Assembly: GCF_014656415.1 (NCBI RefSeq)
Contig: NZ_BNCJ01000001.1
Location: 124,001-188,000, forward strand
DNA length: 64,000 bases
Origin: Seohaeicola zhoushanensis
GTDB taxonomy: Bacteria; Pseudomonadota; Alphaproteobacteria; Rhodobacterales; Rhodobacteraceae
Direction: 5' to 3'
In this document: in pieces, positions 34,428 through 45,829 of the stretch
Position numbering within the stretch: the stretch's first letter is position 1
Layout of the letters: each line of letters starts with the position of its first letter
The notes under the pieces: generated by a model
What the model was told of the DNA's origin: nothing
The model's input: the letters and a program-made list of their open reading frames with translations, nothing else
The model's database searches: none
Program-made: the position numbers and the translations under genes

Positions 34428-36017
34428 TCAGCCGCGCAGGTCGGCGAGGATCATCTCGCTGGCCTTCTCGGCGATCATGATGGTGGGCGAGTTGGTGTTG
34501 CCCGAGGTGATCGTCGGCATCACGCTGGCATCGGCGACCCGCAGCCCGTCCATGCCGCGCAGCCGCAGCCGCGCGTCCAGCGGCGCATCGTCGTCGGCCC
34601 CCATGCGCACCGTGCCCACCGGGTGGAAGATCGTCGTGCCGATATCCCCCGCCGCGCGGGCCAGATCGCCGTCCTCGGTGATCGCGTCGCCTGGGCGCAT
34701 CTCCTGCGGCGCATAGCGCGCCATCGGGGTCTGCGCCATGATCGCCCGCGCCTGCCGGATCGCCGCCACCGCCACCGCGCGGTCACCCTCGGTGCTGAGG
34801 TAGTTCGGCGCGATCTCGGGCGCGGCCCCGGGATCGGGCGAGACGATGTGGACATACCCGCGCGATTCCGGGCGCAGGTTGCAGACGCTGGCGGTGATTG
34901 CCGGGAAGGCATGTAGCGGCTGCCCGAAGGCATCCAGCGACAGCGGTTGCACGTGGTATTCAAGGTCGGGCGTCGCCAGGTCCGGCCGCGACTTCGAGAA
35001 GGCCCCCAGCTGGCTTGGCGCCATCGACATCGGCCCGGACCGCTTCAGCGCGTATTCCAACCCGATCATCACCTTGCCGATCAGCGAATTGGCCAGCGTG
35101 TTCAGCGTCCGCGCCCCCGTCAGCCGCCAGGCGCAGCGCAGTTGCAGGTGGTCCTGCAGGTTGCCGCCGACCCCCGGCGACTCGTTGCGCACCGCGATGC
35201 CGTGCCGCTGCAACAGCGCGCCAGGCCCGATGCCCGACAATTGCAGGATCTGCGGCGACCCGATCGCCCCCGCCGCCAGGATCACCTCGCGCCCGGCCCG
35301 CGCGGTCTTGAGCTGGCCGTTCTGGCGGTATTCCACCCCGACGACGCTGCCGCCCTCGATCAGCAGGCGCGTGGTATGGGCGTGGGTCTCGACCGTCAGG
35401 TGATCCTTGTCCGCCGGCCCGAGGAAGGCGCGCGCGGTGTTCAGCCGCCAGCCCCGGCGCTGGTTCACCTTGAAATAGCCGACCCCCTCGTTGTTGCCGG
35501 TGTTGAAATCGGCGGTGCGCGGCAGCCCCGCCGCCTCGGCCGCCTCGATCCAGTGATCCAGCACGTCCCAGTGCAGGCGCTGGTTGTCGACATGCCATTC
35601 GCCGCCTTCGCCATGCATCTTGGACGCGCCGTCGACATAGTTCTCACTCCGCTTGAACAGCGGCAGTACGTCGTCCCAGCCCCAGCCCGGCAGGCCCATC
35701 TGCCGCCAGCCGTCGTAATCCGCCGCTTGCCCGCGCAGGTAGAGCATCCCGTTGATCGAGGAACAGCCGCCCAGAACCTTGCCGCGCGGATAGATCAGGC
35801 TGCGCCCGTTCAGCCCCTTGTCCGGCGCGGTGCGGAACATCCAGTCGGTGCGCGGGTTGCCGATGCAATAGAGATAGCCCATCGGGATATGCACCCAATG
35901 GTAATTGTCACGCCCCCCGGCCTCGAGCAGCAGCACCCGGTGCCCCGCCCGGCTCAGCCGGTTGGCCAGCACGCATCCGGCGCTGCCCGCGCCCACCACG
36001 ATGAAATCGGCCTGCAT
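34428..36017 (-). CDS. GMC family FAD-dependent oxidoreductase (choline dehydrogenase-like)
   Basis: The 529 residues open with the FAD fold FIVVGAGSAGCVLANRLSRAGHRVLLLEAG and contain the GMC signatures RGKVLGGCSSINGMLYLRG and GAIGSPQILQLSGIGPG. The active-site His-Asn pair lies near the end (FHPVGTVRMG and TSGNTNSPTIMIAEK). It oxidises an alcohol, possibly choline, a polyol or another primary alcohol; no betaine genes adjoin it, so choline is not shown. The Lrp gene lies upstream, read the same way. Confidence 0.93.
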   Translation of the reverse strand: MQADFIVVGAGSAGCVLANRLSRAGHRVLLLEAGGRDNYHWVHIPMGYLYCIGNPRTDWMFRTAPDKGLNGRSLIYPRGKVLGGCSSINGMLYLRGQAADYDGWRQMGLPGWGWDDVLPLFKRSENYVDGASKMHGEGGEWHVDNQRLHWDVLDHWIEAAEAAGLPRTADFNTGNNEGVGYFKVNQRRGWRLNTARAFLGPADKDHLTVETHAHTTRLLIEGGSVVGVEYRQNGQLKTARAGREVILAAGAIGSPQILQLSGIGPGALLQRHGIAVRNESPGVGGNLQDHLQLRCAWRLTGARTLNTLANSLIGKVMIGLEYALKRSGPMSMAPSQLGAFSKSRPDLATPDLEYHVQPLSLDAFGQPLHAFPAITASVCNLRPESRGYVHIVSPDPGAAPEIAPNYLSTEGDRAVAVAAIRQARAIMAQTPMARYAPQEMRPGDAITEDGDLARAAGDIGTTIFHPVGTVRMGADDDAPLDARLRLRGMDGLRVADASVMPTITSGNTNSPTIMIAEKASEMILADLRG

Positions 36018-36073
36018 CGAAGATCCTCCCCAAGGGTCAGCCTAACAGCGCAATGGGGAAAGGCAACGCTCGC

Positions 36074-36532
36074 TCAGAGCGGCAGCGCCGTGGTGCGGAA
36101 CACCGTGCGCAGGGCAAAGCTCGACTGCATCTGCGCGACGCCCGGCAGCCGCGACAGGTGCTGGCGGTGGATGCGGGCGAAATCCTCGGTGTTCTCGGCC
36201 ACCACCTTCAGGATGTAATCCGCCGTGCCCGCCATCAGGTGGCACTCCAGAACGTCGGGGATCCGCGTCACCGCCTTCTCGAAGGCGTCCAGCACCTCGT
36301 CGGCCTGGCCCTGCAGGGTAATCTCGACGAAAACGGTTGTCGGCACTCCCAGCTTGCGCGCATCCAGCAGGGCGACATAGTCGCGGATATAACCCTCCTG
36401 CTCCAGCCGCTGCACCCGCCGGTGACAGGCCGAGGGCGACAGGTTCACCTTTTCGGACAAGTCCGCATTCGACATGCGCCCCCTGAGCTGCAGCGCGGCC
36501 AGAATCTTCCGGTCAATTGAATCAAGGGCCAT
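36074..36532 (-). CDS. Lrp/AsnC family regulator, probable activator of ald
   Basis: The ATG at 36532 (MALDSIDRKILAALQLRGRMSNADLSEKVNLSPSACHRRV) gives 152 residues, the normal Lrp length. The helix-turn-helix is followed by a RAM domain (VFVEITLQGQADEVLDAFEKAVTRIPDVLECHLMAGTADYILKVV). It is divergent from alanine dehydrogenase with 143 bases between them, the layout of Lrp-type AldR/ald pairs, so it likely senses alanine and controls ald. Confidence 0.95.
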   Translation of the reverse strand: MALDSIDRKILAALQLRGRMSNADLSEKVNLSPSACHRRVQRLEQEGYIRDYVALLDARKLGVPTTVFVEITLQGQADEVLDAFEKAVTRIPDVLECHLMAGTADYILKVVAENTEDFARIHRQHLSRLPGVAQMQSSFALRTVFRTTALPL

Positions 36533-36571
36533 TCCGCGCAAGTCCTTCGCGTGTTCGTTCAGATTTCTCGA

Positions 36572-36581
36572 CGAATATTCG
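36572..36581. promoter_or_regulatory. Palindrome in the lrp-ald intergenic region
   Basis: CGAATATTCG is a perfect ten-base palindrome inside the longer A+T-rich half-symmetric stretch TTCTCGA-CGAATATTCG-AAGAA (36566-36586). It is a candidate Lrp site. Confidence 0.4.
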
Positions 36582-36675
36582 AAGAACTCCCCCAAATGCG
36601 AGCGAAACTTTCACAGAAATTGCGGCGCTCAGGCGCGATAGTGAGGCCATAACATCCATACAGGGAGGACGCGGC

Positions 36676-37794
36676 ATGAAGATCGGATGCCCGAAGGAAA
36701 TCAAGCCCCAGGAATTTCGCGTCGGCATGACGCCTAACGCCGTGCACGAAGCGGTGCAACACGGGCACGAGGTGCTGATCGAGACCGGCGCGGGGGCGGG
36801 CGCGGGCTTTGATGACATGGCCTATGTCGCCGCCGGGGCAAAGATCATCAGCACCGCCGCCGAGATATTTGCCGCCGCCGACATGATCGTCAAGGTCAAG
36901 GAACCCCAGCCCGCCGAGCGCAAGATGCTGCGCGAGGGGCAGGTTCTCTTCACCTATCTCCACCTCGCCCCCGACCCGGAACAGACCCGCGACCTGCTTG
37001 CCTCGGGCGCGACCTGCATCGCCTATGAAACCGTGACCGACCGCAACGGCGGCCTGCCGCTGCTGGCGCCGATGTCCGAGGTGGCGGGCAAGCTCGCCCC
37101 GCAGGTCGGCGCCTGGACCCTGCAGAAGGCCAATGGCGGACGCGGCGTGCTGCTCGGCGGCGTGCCGGGCGTCGCGCCGGCGCGGGTCGCGGTGATCGGC
37201 GGCGGTGTCGTCGGCACCCATGCGGCCCGTGTCGCGGCGGGCATGGGGGCCGAGGTCACCGTGCTCGACCGCTCGCTGGTGCGGATGCGCTATCTCGACG
37301 ACATCTTCAGCCGCGACTTCAAGACGATGTATGCCTCGGCCGGCAATATCGCCGAGGTGATCGCCGAGGCCGACATGGTGATCGGCGCGGTGCTGATCCC
37401 CGGCGCGGCCGCGCCCAAGCTGATCTCGCGCGCACAGCTGGCGACGATGAAACCCGGCGCGGCGCTGGTCGACGTGGCCATCGACCAGGGCGGCTGCTTC
37501 GAGACCTCGAAGCCGACCACCCACAAGGACCCGATCTACGAGGTCGACGGCATCATGCACTACTGCGTCGCCAACATGCCCGGCGCGGTGGCCCGCACCT
37601 CGACCATCGCGCTTGGCAATGCGACCATGCCGTTCATGCTGGCCCTCGCCGACAAGGGCTGGAAACAGGCCTGCGCCGACGACCCGCACCTGCTCGAAGG
37701 GCTGAACGTCCATGCCGGCAAGCTGACCTACTACGCGGTCGGCAAGGCGCTGGGGATCGACGTCGTCTCGCCCGCTCTGGTCATCAAGGGCTAG
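36676..37794 (+). CDS. ald: Alanine dehydrogenase
   Basis: The ATG at 36676 follows GGGAGGAC and gives 372 residues. [20 protein letters not shown] is the typical start, and the NAD fold [28 protein letters not shown] and the [20 protein letters not shown] region are intact. The enzyme interconverts alanine and pyruvate plus ammonia. It is divergent from an Lrp-type gene. Its stop codon overlaps the stop of the converging MFS gene in a CTAG tetranucleotide. Confidence 0.98.
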   Translation: MKIGCPKEIKPQEFRVGMTPNAVHEAVQHGHEVLIETGAGAGAGFDDMAYVAAGAKIISTAAEIFAAADMIVKVKEPQPAERKMLREGQVLFTYLHLAPDPEQTRDLLASGATCIAYETVTDRNGGLPLLAPMSEVAGKLAPQVGAWTLQKANGGRGVLLGGVPGVAPARVAVIGGGVVGTHAARVAAGMGAEVTVLDRSLVRMRYLDDIFSRDFKTMYASAGNIAEVIAEADMVIGAVLIPGAAAPKLISRAQLATMKPGAALVDVAIDQGGCFETSKPTTHKDPIYEVDGIMHYCVANMPGAVARTSTIALGNATMPFMLALADKGWKQACADDPHLLEGLNVHAGKLTYYAVGKALGIDVVSPALVIKG

Positions 37795-38978
37795 ACCATC
37801 CCGGCCGGCGCGACCCGCTCGTCGCGCCGGATCCGCAGCAGCAGCGGTATGGTCACCGCCAGTGGCACCAGCGCCATCACGAACAGGATGTCGAGCACCC
37901 TCTCGGCCCCCAGCCGGGTGATCATCAGCGCCCCAACGGCGGGCCCGGCGGCGGCGGCCAGCAGCATCGGCGTCGCCAGCAGCCCCATCAGCCGCGGATA
38001 GTCGCGCGGCCCGAAGACCGCCAGCGGCACCGCCCCGCGCGCGATCGACCACAGCCCGTTGCCCGCGCCATAGGCGACAATCGCCACCGCAGCCGCGATA
38101 CCGAACTTCAACCCGGCAAAGCCCAGCGCGAAGAGCGTGACCGAGATGGTCTGCGTCCAGATCGGGTGATGCCGCCCGCGCCCCGCCATCTCGACCACCC
38201 GTGCCGCCACCTGCGCCGGTCCGATCAGCGTGCCCAGCGCCACCGCCGCCGCCAGCCCATAGCCACGCGCGCCCAGCAACGGCACGATATGCACCAGCCA
38301 GATGCTGGCGATCATCGCCATCAGCGTGCCGGTCACCGCAATCGCCCAGACCCGCGCATCGCGCAGCGGCGGCCGCGCGGCGGGCGCGCCAGGCTCGGGC
38401 GGCTCCAGCGCCGGCGGCACGCGCGGCAGCGCGAACCAGCAGAGCGGCAGCGTCAGGCACAGGTGCAGAGCCGCATATCCAAAGCAGGCACCCCGCCAGC
38501 CCACCGTCTCGACCGCCCAGGCCGAGATCGGCCAGCAGACCGTGCTGGCAAATCCGCCCCAGAGCGTCAGCGCCGTGATCGCCCCGCGGGCATCGCGGCC
38601 ATAGATCCGCCCCAGCGCCGAGAAGGCCGCGTCATACAGACCCGCGCCCATCCCCAGCCCCATCAGCACCCAGGCCGCCAGGTAGACCGCCACATGCGTC
38701 GACAGCCCCATCGTAAGCAGCCCGGCGGCGATCAGGCCCACTCCGCCCGACAGCACCGGCCGCCCGCCATGTACATGGATCAGCGCGCCGATCCGGCGCG
38801 CGGCCAGGCCCGAGGCCAGCATGCCCAGCGTCATGCCTCCGGTGACCAGCGCCGGGCGCCATCCGGTATCTCGGGAAATCTCGGGCGCGATCACCGAGAG
38901 CAGGTAATAGCTGCTGCCCCAGGTAAAGATCTGCACCACACCCAGCGCACTCACCGTGCGCGTGCGCTCCGAAAGCAT
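37791..38978 (-). CDS. MFS transporter
   Basis: The 395 residues have about twelve helices. The N-terminus (SALGVVQIFTWGSSYYLLSVIAPEISRDTGWRPALVTGGMTLGMLASGLAARRIGALIHVHGGR) resembles CynX/NimT-type or organic anion carriers; the loop-2 motif is degenerate. The substrate is unknown. It converges tail to tail with ald, sharing a CTAG at the stops. Confidence 0.88.
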   Translation of the reverse strand: MLSERTRTVSALGVVQIFTWGSSYYLLSVIAPEISRDTGWRPALVTGGMTLGMLASGLAARRIGALIHVHGGRPVLSGGVGLIAAGLLTMGLSTHVAVYLAAWVLMGLGMGAGLYDAAFSALGRIYGRDARGAITALTLWGGFASTVCWPISAWAVETVGWRGACFGYAALHLCLTLPLCWFALPRVPPALEPPEPGAPAARPPLRDARVWAIAVTGTLMAMIASIWLVHIVPLLGARGYGLAAAVALGTLIGPAQVAARVVEMAGRGRHHPIWTQTISVTLFALGFAGLKFGIAAAVAIVAYGAGNGLWSIARGAVPLAVFGPRDYPRLMGLLATPMLLAAAAGPAVGALMITRLGAERVLDILFVMALVPLAVTIPLLLRIRRDERVAPAGMV

Positions 38979-39106
38979 CAGGCAGCCCTCTGCCCTGAAT
39001 GCTTCATCCGGTCACGCGGTCCCTGCCCTGTGGCGGCCACGTCCTGTCTCCCCCAAGGGTGCTTCGGGGCGCAGACTAGCCAGCGCCCCGTACAAAGACC
39101 AGACGG

Positions 39107-39913
39107 TCAGGCCGACTTTCGCACCTCGACCTGGTGCGGATAGGGGATCGAGATTCCATTGGCGTCAAAGGCTTCCTTCACCGCCTTGGTCATGGCGAAT
39201 TTCAGCTCCCAGTAATCCGCAGCCTTGCACCAGAGCCGCGCGGTCAGATCGACCGAGCTTTCGCCGAGGTTGGTGAGCCGCACCCAGGGTTCGGGATCCG
39301 CCAGCACGCGCTCGTCCCCCTTCGCCAGGTCAAGGATCAGCCCCATCGCCTTGTCCGGGTCGTCGTCATAGTCGATGCCGAAGACCAGGTCGACGCGGCG
39401 CGTCTCGTGGTGCGAGAAGTTGCGGATCGTCTGTCCCCAGACCTGCCCGTTGGGCACCACGATCTGCACGTTGTCTGGCGTCGCCATCTCGGTGAAGAAC
39501 AGGTTGAGATCCTTCACCGTCCCGCTGGTGCCGCCGATGTCGACATACTGGCCGATGCGGAAGGGGCGGAACAGGATCAGCATGAACCCGGCGGCCAGGT
39601 CGCTCAGCGTGCCCTGCAGCGCCAGGCCGATGGCCAGCGTCGCCGCGCCCAGCATGGCAACCAGGCTGGTGGCCTCGATCCCGAAGAGGTTGAGCACCGC
39701 GACCAGCACGATCAGCAGGATCAGCCAGCGCACGATAGAGGCGGCGAACCCGCCCAAAGTAGGGTCTATGCGGGGATTGTTGGTCATGCGGTTGTGCACG
39801 AAGCGCGATACCGCGCCGGCAATCATCCATCCGACGACCAGAACGATCAGGGCCTTCACACCGTTGATCACCAGCGGTGCATATACCCCGACTTCAGCAA
39901 TTATCTCGTCCAT
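39107..39913 (-). CDS. mscS: Small-conductance mechanosensitive channel, MscS family
   Basis: The 268 residues have the E. coli MscS size and plan: three N-terminal helices, a pore helix rich in Gly and Ala (SLVAMLGAATLAIGLALQGTLSDLAAGFMLILFRPF), then the cytoplasmic beta and alpha-beta domains (VDIGGTSGTVKDLNLFFTEMATPDNVQIVVPNG). It releases solutes on hypo-osmotic shock. The MscL gene lies upstream on the same strand, with a terminator in between. Confidence 0.93.
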   Translation of the reverse strand: MDEIIAEVGVYAPLVINGVKALIVLVVGWMIAGAVSRFVHNRMTNNPRIDPTLGGFAASIVRWLILLIVLVAVLNLFGIEATSLVAMLGAATLAIGLALQGTLSDLAAGFMLILFRPFRIGQYVDIGGTSGTVKDLNLFFTEMATPDNVQIVVPNGQVWGQTIRNFSHHETRRVDLVFGIDYDDDPDKAMGLILDLAKGDERVLADPEPWVRLTNLGESSVDLTARLWCKAADYWELKFAMTKAVKEAFDANGISIPYPHQVEVRKSA

Positions 39914-39950
39914 CCTGTCCCCCTAACGCACAAGTTCGTCTTCGGTTCCG

Positions 39951-39983
39951 AAAAAAGTTTCGGGGGCCGTCGCTGCGGCCCCC
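39951..39983 (-). terminator. Terminator after mscL
   Basis: On the minus strand GGGGGCC and GGCCCCC form a seven-pair stem with an eight-base loop, followed by GAAAC and six U. It separates mscL from mscS. Confidence 0.7.
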
Positions 39984-40005
39984 GGCAGGCAGTTCAGTCG
40001 CGCGA

Positions 40006-40437
40006 TCAGCGGTTCTTCAGCGCGTCGCGGATCTCGATCAGCAGGTCGACCTCGCTCGGCCCCTTGGGCGCCTCGGGCTTGGCCTCTTCCTTCTTGGCCG
40101 CGGCATCCTTCACCTTGTTCACACCCTTCACCAGCATGAACACGACCCAGGCCACGATCAGGAAGTTGATGACCGCCATCAGGAAGGCGCCATAGGCAAA
40201 GACCGCCGCCCCCGCCTCGCGCGCCTGCTCCAGGCTGGCGCCCGCCGGAACCTCGCCGGACAGCACGAAATAGTTGTTCGTGAAATCGACGCCGCCGGTG
40301 AACAGACCGATGATCGGGTTGATGATATCCCCGACCAGCGAGGTGACGATCGCGGTGAAGGCCGCGCCGATGATGATCCCGACGGCCATGTCCATGACAT
40401 TGCCGCGCGCAATGAAATCTCTGAATTCCTTGATCAT
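40006..40437 (-). CDS. mscL: Large-conductance mechanosensitive channel MscL
   Basis: The 143 residues begin [46 protein letters not shown], the MscL first helix and pore. A periplasmic loop, a second helix and a charged C-terminal bundle follow. It is an emergency release valve for osmotic downshock. A small hairpin (ACACCGC, CTT, GCGGTGT, 40459-40475) lies in its leader. Its neighbour mscS has the same task at lower tension. Confidence 0.97.
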   Translation of the reverse strand: MIKEFRDFIARGNVMDMAVGIIIGAAFTAIVTSLVGDIINPIIGLFTGGVDFTNNYFVLSGEVPAGASLEQAREAGAAVFAYGAFLMAVINFLIVAWVVFMLVKGVNKVKDAAAKKEEAKPEAPKGPSEVDLLIEIRDALKNR

Positions 40438-40584
40438 TCCTGTTTTCCTGCTCCTGTGACACCGCCTTGCGGTGTTCGCGCCTCAACATATGCCGGTGCG
40501 CCCGCGCACCGAGGTTGCCCTGTTTTATCGAGGAAAGCCAATTACGTTAACCCTACCTCTTCCGTAACGGAGATCCGAACCGAA

Positions 40585-41283
40585 ATGCTCGACCAGTCCC
40601 CCGTCACCATCATGCAAAAATGGCCCGCGAAAGATCCCGGGCTGATTCAACTTTACTCCTTTCCGACGCCGAATGGAGTGAAAATTTCCATCGCGCTGGA
40701 AGAGCTCGGCCTGCCCTACGAGGCGCATAAGGTCACGCTTGCCGACAGCGATGTGAAAAGCCCCGAGTTCCTCTCGCTGAACCCCAACAACAAGATCCCG
40801 GCGATCATCGACCCGAACGGCCCCGACGAAACGCCCATCGGCCTGTTCGAAAGCGGCGCGATCCTGATCTATCTGGCCGACAAGGCCGGCAAGCTGATCG
40901 GCCGCACCGCCGCCGAGCGCTACAAGACCATCCAATGGGTCATGTTCCAGATGGCCGGTGTCGGCCCGATGTTCGGCCAGATGGGCTATTTCGTGAAATT
41001 CGCCGGTGCCGAGATCGAAGACCCCCGCCCGCGCGAGCGCTACATCGCCGAGGCCAAACGCCTGCTCGCCGTTCTCGAAAAGCAGCTCGACGGCAAGGAG
41101 TGGATCACCGGCGAATACTCCATCGCCGATATCGCCATCGCCCCCTGGCTGCGCAGCCTCGATTTCTACGGCGCGCGCGAGCTGGTCGGCTGGTATGACC
41201 ACCCCAACCTCGTCGCCTATCTCGACCGCTTCCTCGCCCGCCCCGCGGTGCAGAAGGGGCTGAACATCCCGGCGCGCGACTGA
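40585..41283 (+). CDS. Glutathione S-transferase family protein (YghU/YfcG-like)
   Basis: The ATG at 40585 gives 232 residues. The thioredoxin-like half starts LIQLYSFPTPNGVKISIALEELGLPYE, with the TPNG segment and NKIPAIIDP and FESGAILIYLAD glutathione site of nu-class enzymes such as YghU and YfcG. The helical half ends with the EYSIADIAIAPWL motif. Such proteins reduce disulfides with two glutathiones. The frame is open far upstream but that part overlaps mscL and is not coding. Confidence 0.93.
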   Translation: MLDQSPVTIMQKWPAKDPGLIQLYSFPTPNGVKISIALEELGLPYEAHKVTLADSDVKSPEFLSLNPNNKIPAIIDPNGPDETPIGLFESGAILIYLADKAGKLIGRTAAERYKTIQWVMFQMAGVGPMFGQMGYFVKFAGAEIEDPRPRERYIAEAKRLLAVLEKQLDGKEWITGEYSIADIAIAPWLRSLDFYGARELVGWYDHPNLVAYLDRFLARPAVQKGLNIPARD

Positions 41284-41373
41284 TCGCGGGCTTGCCATCC
41301 ACCCCGCCTTGCCGGTTATGATAGTCCCGGAGCGGCCCCGCCGCTCCGGGACCGCTCGCACCTACGGAGACCG

Positions 41374-42141
41374 ATGGCCGCACTGACCCACCTGCAATCG
41401 CTCTACGAGGACGACACGCCCGAAGCGCATCGCTTCCGTTACGGGCTGCTGGGCTTCGACATCGCGACGGTGATGTTCGTCATTGGCACCTCCTTCTTCC
41501 CCCATACCGACGTTATCGAGGCCATGGACGCCGTTCTCGGAGCGCTGATCCTGTCGGACTTCGCCTTCCGGTTCTGGATCGAGAAGCGCAAGAAGCGGTT
41601 CTTCCTGCGGCTGACCAGCTGGGCCGACATCGTCGCGATGGTCTCCTTCCTCGCGCCGATTGCCGGCGAGGGCTTTGGATTCCTGCGGATCCTGCGCACC
41701 CTGCGGCTGCTGCACACCTACGAACTGCTCGCCCGCCTGCGCCAGGATTTCGCCTATTTCCGCAGGCACGAAGAGGTGGTGCTGGCCACCGTCAATCTCT
41801 TCGTCTTCCTCTTCGTGATGACCGGGCTGATCTATGCGCTGCAATACGGCGTCAACCCGCAGATCGCGAATTATGCCGATGCGCTCTATTTCACGGTGAC
41901 CACGCTCACCACCACCGGCTTTGGCGATATCACCCTGACCGGCACTTCGGGGCGGATGCTCTCGGTCGGGGTGATGATCGTCGGCGTCACCCTGTTCCTG
42001 CGGCTGGCCACCGTGCTGTTCCGCCCGACCAAGGTGCGTCAGGAATGCGAGACCTGCGGGCTGATGCTGCACGACCCCGACGCCGTGCATTGCAAGCACT
42101 GCGGCGAGACGATCCGGATCAAGACCGAGGGCGTGGTCTAG
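41374..42141 (+). CDS. Six-helix potassium-channel-like protein with C-terminal zinc ribbon
   Basis: The 255 residues carry an ion-transport domain. An S4-like helix (GFLRILRTLRLLHTYELLARLRQD, residues 102-125) has regularly spaced Arg. The pore loop TTLTTTGFGDITLTG (176-190) has the K+ filter TGFGD in place of TVGYGD. After S6 the chain ends in CETCGLMLHDPDAVHCKHCG, a four-Cys zinc ribbon (Cys225, 228, 240, 243). The ribbon is not a usual part of bacterial K+ channels and may bind metal or sense redox. It converges on dnaJ. Confidence 0.88.
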   Translation: MAALTHLQSLYEDDTPEAHRFRYGLLGFDIATVMFVIGTSFFPHTDVIEAMDAVLGALILSDFAFRFWIEKRKKRFFLRLTSWADIVAMVSFLAPIAGEGFGFLRILRTLRLLHTYELLARLRQDFAYFRRHEEVVLATVNLFVFLFVMTGLIYALQYGVNPQIANYADALYFTVTTLTTTGFGDITLTGTSGRMLSVGVMIVGVTLFLRLATVLFRPTKVRQECETCGLMLHDPDAVHCKHCGETIRIKTEGVV

Positions 42142-42430
42142 CCACTTGCGCCGCGCCGGGCAAGCGCCGGCCCGTGGGATGGCGCTGCTGCGGTTGAGGT
42201 CTGCGTTTTATTCCTGCCACGAACAGATGACTCTGTACGCGGTGCGCCGGTGCAAAAGCGCCAGCCCGCCGGGACGGGCCGGCGCTCGCCCGGCGCCTTC
42301 GGCTTGTTCCGGGCGGTGGTGCGGGGATCTTGGGCACCGTCCGGCGCCGGACGCGGCCGCCCGGCGCTTCGCGCGTTCGACGCTCAGGGTGTCCACTGGA
42401 CACCCTGCCGGGCATGGCCCGGACCGCGTC
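42142..42430. other. Non-coding gap with a long inverted repeat
   Basis: No gene is supported here. A 22-base sequence (CGCCGGGCAAGCGCCGGCCCG and one more, 42154-42175) recurs inverted at 42274-42295 with one mismatch, about 100 bases apart. The space between is less GC-rich. A separate 23-base palindrome follows at 42385-42407. Confidence 0.6.
42385..42407. repeat. 23-base perfect palindrome after dnaJ
   Basis: Arms of 11 bases, starting CAGGGTGTCCA, surround one central base. It lies 23 bases past the dnaJ stop, has no T-tract, and has the same 11-1-11 geometry as the pair at 32465-32511. Confidence 0.8.
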
Positions 42431-43567
42431 TCACCCCTTCATACCATCCCAGAAGGACTTGACCGTCGAGAAGAACGACTTGCTCTCCGGGTTGTTGTCC
42501 TCCGAAAGCTCGTCGAACTCCCGCAGGATCTCCTTCTGGCGCGAGGTCAGGTTGACCGGGGTCTCGACCGCCAGCTCGATGAACATGTCACCAAGCGCAC
42601 CGCCGCGCAGCGCCGGCATACCCTTGCCGCGCAGGCGCATCTGCCGGCCCGACTGGCTGCCCGCCGGGATCTGCACCCTTGCGCGCCCGCCGTCGATGGT
42701 CGGCACCTCGATGGCACCGCCCAGCGCCGCCTTCGACATGCTCACCGGCACGCGGCAATGCAGGTTGGTGCCGTCACGGCCGAACAGCTCGTGCTGCTCC
42801 ACCTCGACGAAGATGTAGAGATCGCCCGGCGGTCCGCCGCGCATCCCCGCCTCACCCTCGCCGGCCAGCCGGATGCGGGTGCCCGTCTCCACCCCGGCCG
42901 GGATGTTGACGTTCAGCGCCCGGTCCTTTTCGACCCGGCCTGCACCATGGCACGACTTGCAGGGGTTCTTGATGATCTGGCCCAGGCCCGAACAGGTCGG
43001 GCAAGTCCGCTCGACCGTGAAGAAGCCCTGCTGCGCCCGCACCTTGCCCATGCCCGAACAGGTCGGGCAGGTGGTCGGCTCGGCACCGCCCTCGGCACCG
43101 GACCCGTTGCACGAGGAACAGGCCACGGCCGTCGGCACGTTGATCGTCTTCTGCACGCCGTTGAAGGAATCCTCCAGCGTCACCCGCAGGTTATAGCGCA
43201 GGTCCGACCCGCGCGCCGCGCGGCGTCCGCCCTGGCGCTGGCCGCCCATGAAATCGCCGAAGAGATCGTCGAACACGTCCGAGAAGGCCGAGGAGAAGTC
43301 GCCGCCATGCCGCGCCCCGCGGCCACCGCCGCCCATCCCGCCCTCGAAGGCCGCGTGACCGAAGCGGTCATAGGCCGCCTTCTTGTCGGCGTCCTTCAGC
43401 ACCTCGTAGGCCTCGTTGGCCTCCTTGAACTGGGCTTCGGCTTCGGGGTTGTCCGCGTTGCGGTCGGGGTGCAGCTCCTTGGCCTTGCCCCGGTAGGCCT
43501 TCTTTATTTCTTCCGCAGAGGCCCCCCGGGACACGCCAAGCACGTCGTAGAAATCACGCTTAGACAT
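42431..43567 (-). CDS. dnaJ: Chaperone DnaJ
   Basis: The 378 residues have the full type I plan: J-domain ([36 protein letters not shown] intact), a Gly/Phe-rich linker, four CxxCxGxG-type zinc motifs ([42 protein letters not shown]) and C-terminal substrate domains. It stimulates DnaK ATPase and delivers unfolded protein. It is 76 bases downstream of dnaK. Confidence 0.98.
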   Translation of the reverse strand: MSKRDFYDVLGVSRGASAEEIKKAYRGKAKELHPDRNADNPEAEAQFKEANEAYEVLKDADKKAAYDRFGHAAFEGGMGGGGRGARHGGDFSSAFSDVFDDLFGDFMGGQRQGGRRAARGSDLRYNLRVTLEDSFNGVQKTINVPTAVACSSCNGSGAEGGAEPTTCPTCSGMGKVRAQQGFFTVERTCPTCSGLGQIIKNPCKSCHGAGRVEKDRALNVNIPAGVETGTRIRLAGEGEAGMRGGPPGDLYIFVEVEQHELFGRDGTNLHCRVPVSMSKAALGGAIEVPTIDGGRARVQIPAGSQSGRQMRLRGKGMPALRGGALGDMFIELAVETPVNLTSRQKEILREFDELSEDNNPESKSFFSTVKSFWDGMKG

Positions 43568-43599
43568 CGTTTATCCCTTTCTCCGGAAACGCAGGGGGC

Positions 43600-43618
43600 C
43601 GGCCCGGTTATCGGGCCG
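43600..43618 (-). repeat. Hairpin between dnaK and dnaJ
   Basis: CGGCCCG, GTTAT, CGGGCCG makes a seven-pair stem in the intergenic gap. It lacks a T-tract, so it is likely an mRNA stability or processing element rather than a terminator. Confidence 0.55.
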
Positions 43619-43643
43619 ACCCACCGCCTGTTCCCGCTGGGCC

Positions 43644-45554
<1,911 letters not shown>

Positions 45555-45666
45555 TGTTTGATCCCTTCCAATTAAGGCGATTTTCTGGACGCCGACCCGT
45601 TGCGGCATCGGCAAACCCATCCCGGAGCAGCAAGGCACGTGCCCTGCCTACCGGGCTTCGACGGGT

Positions 45667-45695
45667 ATATAAGGAGGGGGTCCGGAGGCCGCAAG
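45667..45695 (-). promoter_or_regulatory. Predicted heat-shock (RpoH-type) promoter of dnaK
   Basis: On the minus strand CTTGCG and TTATAT are separated by 17 bases. The CTTG start of the -35 is typical of alphaproteobacterial RpoH promoters. The start near 45660 gives a leader of about 105 bases. Confidence 0.55.
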
Positions 45696-45829
45696 CCGCT
45701 CACAAAGGCGAGATCGGCAAAAATGTCGCTTTGGTGTCTCTGGAACACCCCTGTGCCGGTCTCGGCAACCGCCGCGGAATATTCCGGCGGCCCCTTGCAT
45801 TGCGCCGCATTTGCCCGATCCTGCCGCCC

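Noticed and set aside
39877-40584. N-terminal extension of the glutathione transferase
   Set aside because: The open frame continues upstream only because it is antisense to mscL; family length and the ATG at 40585 support the short form.
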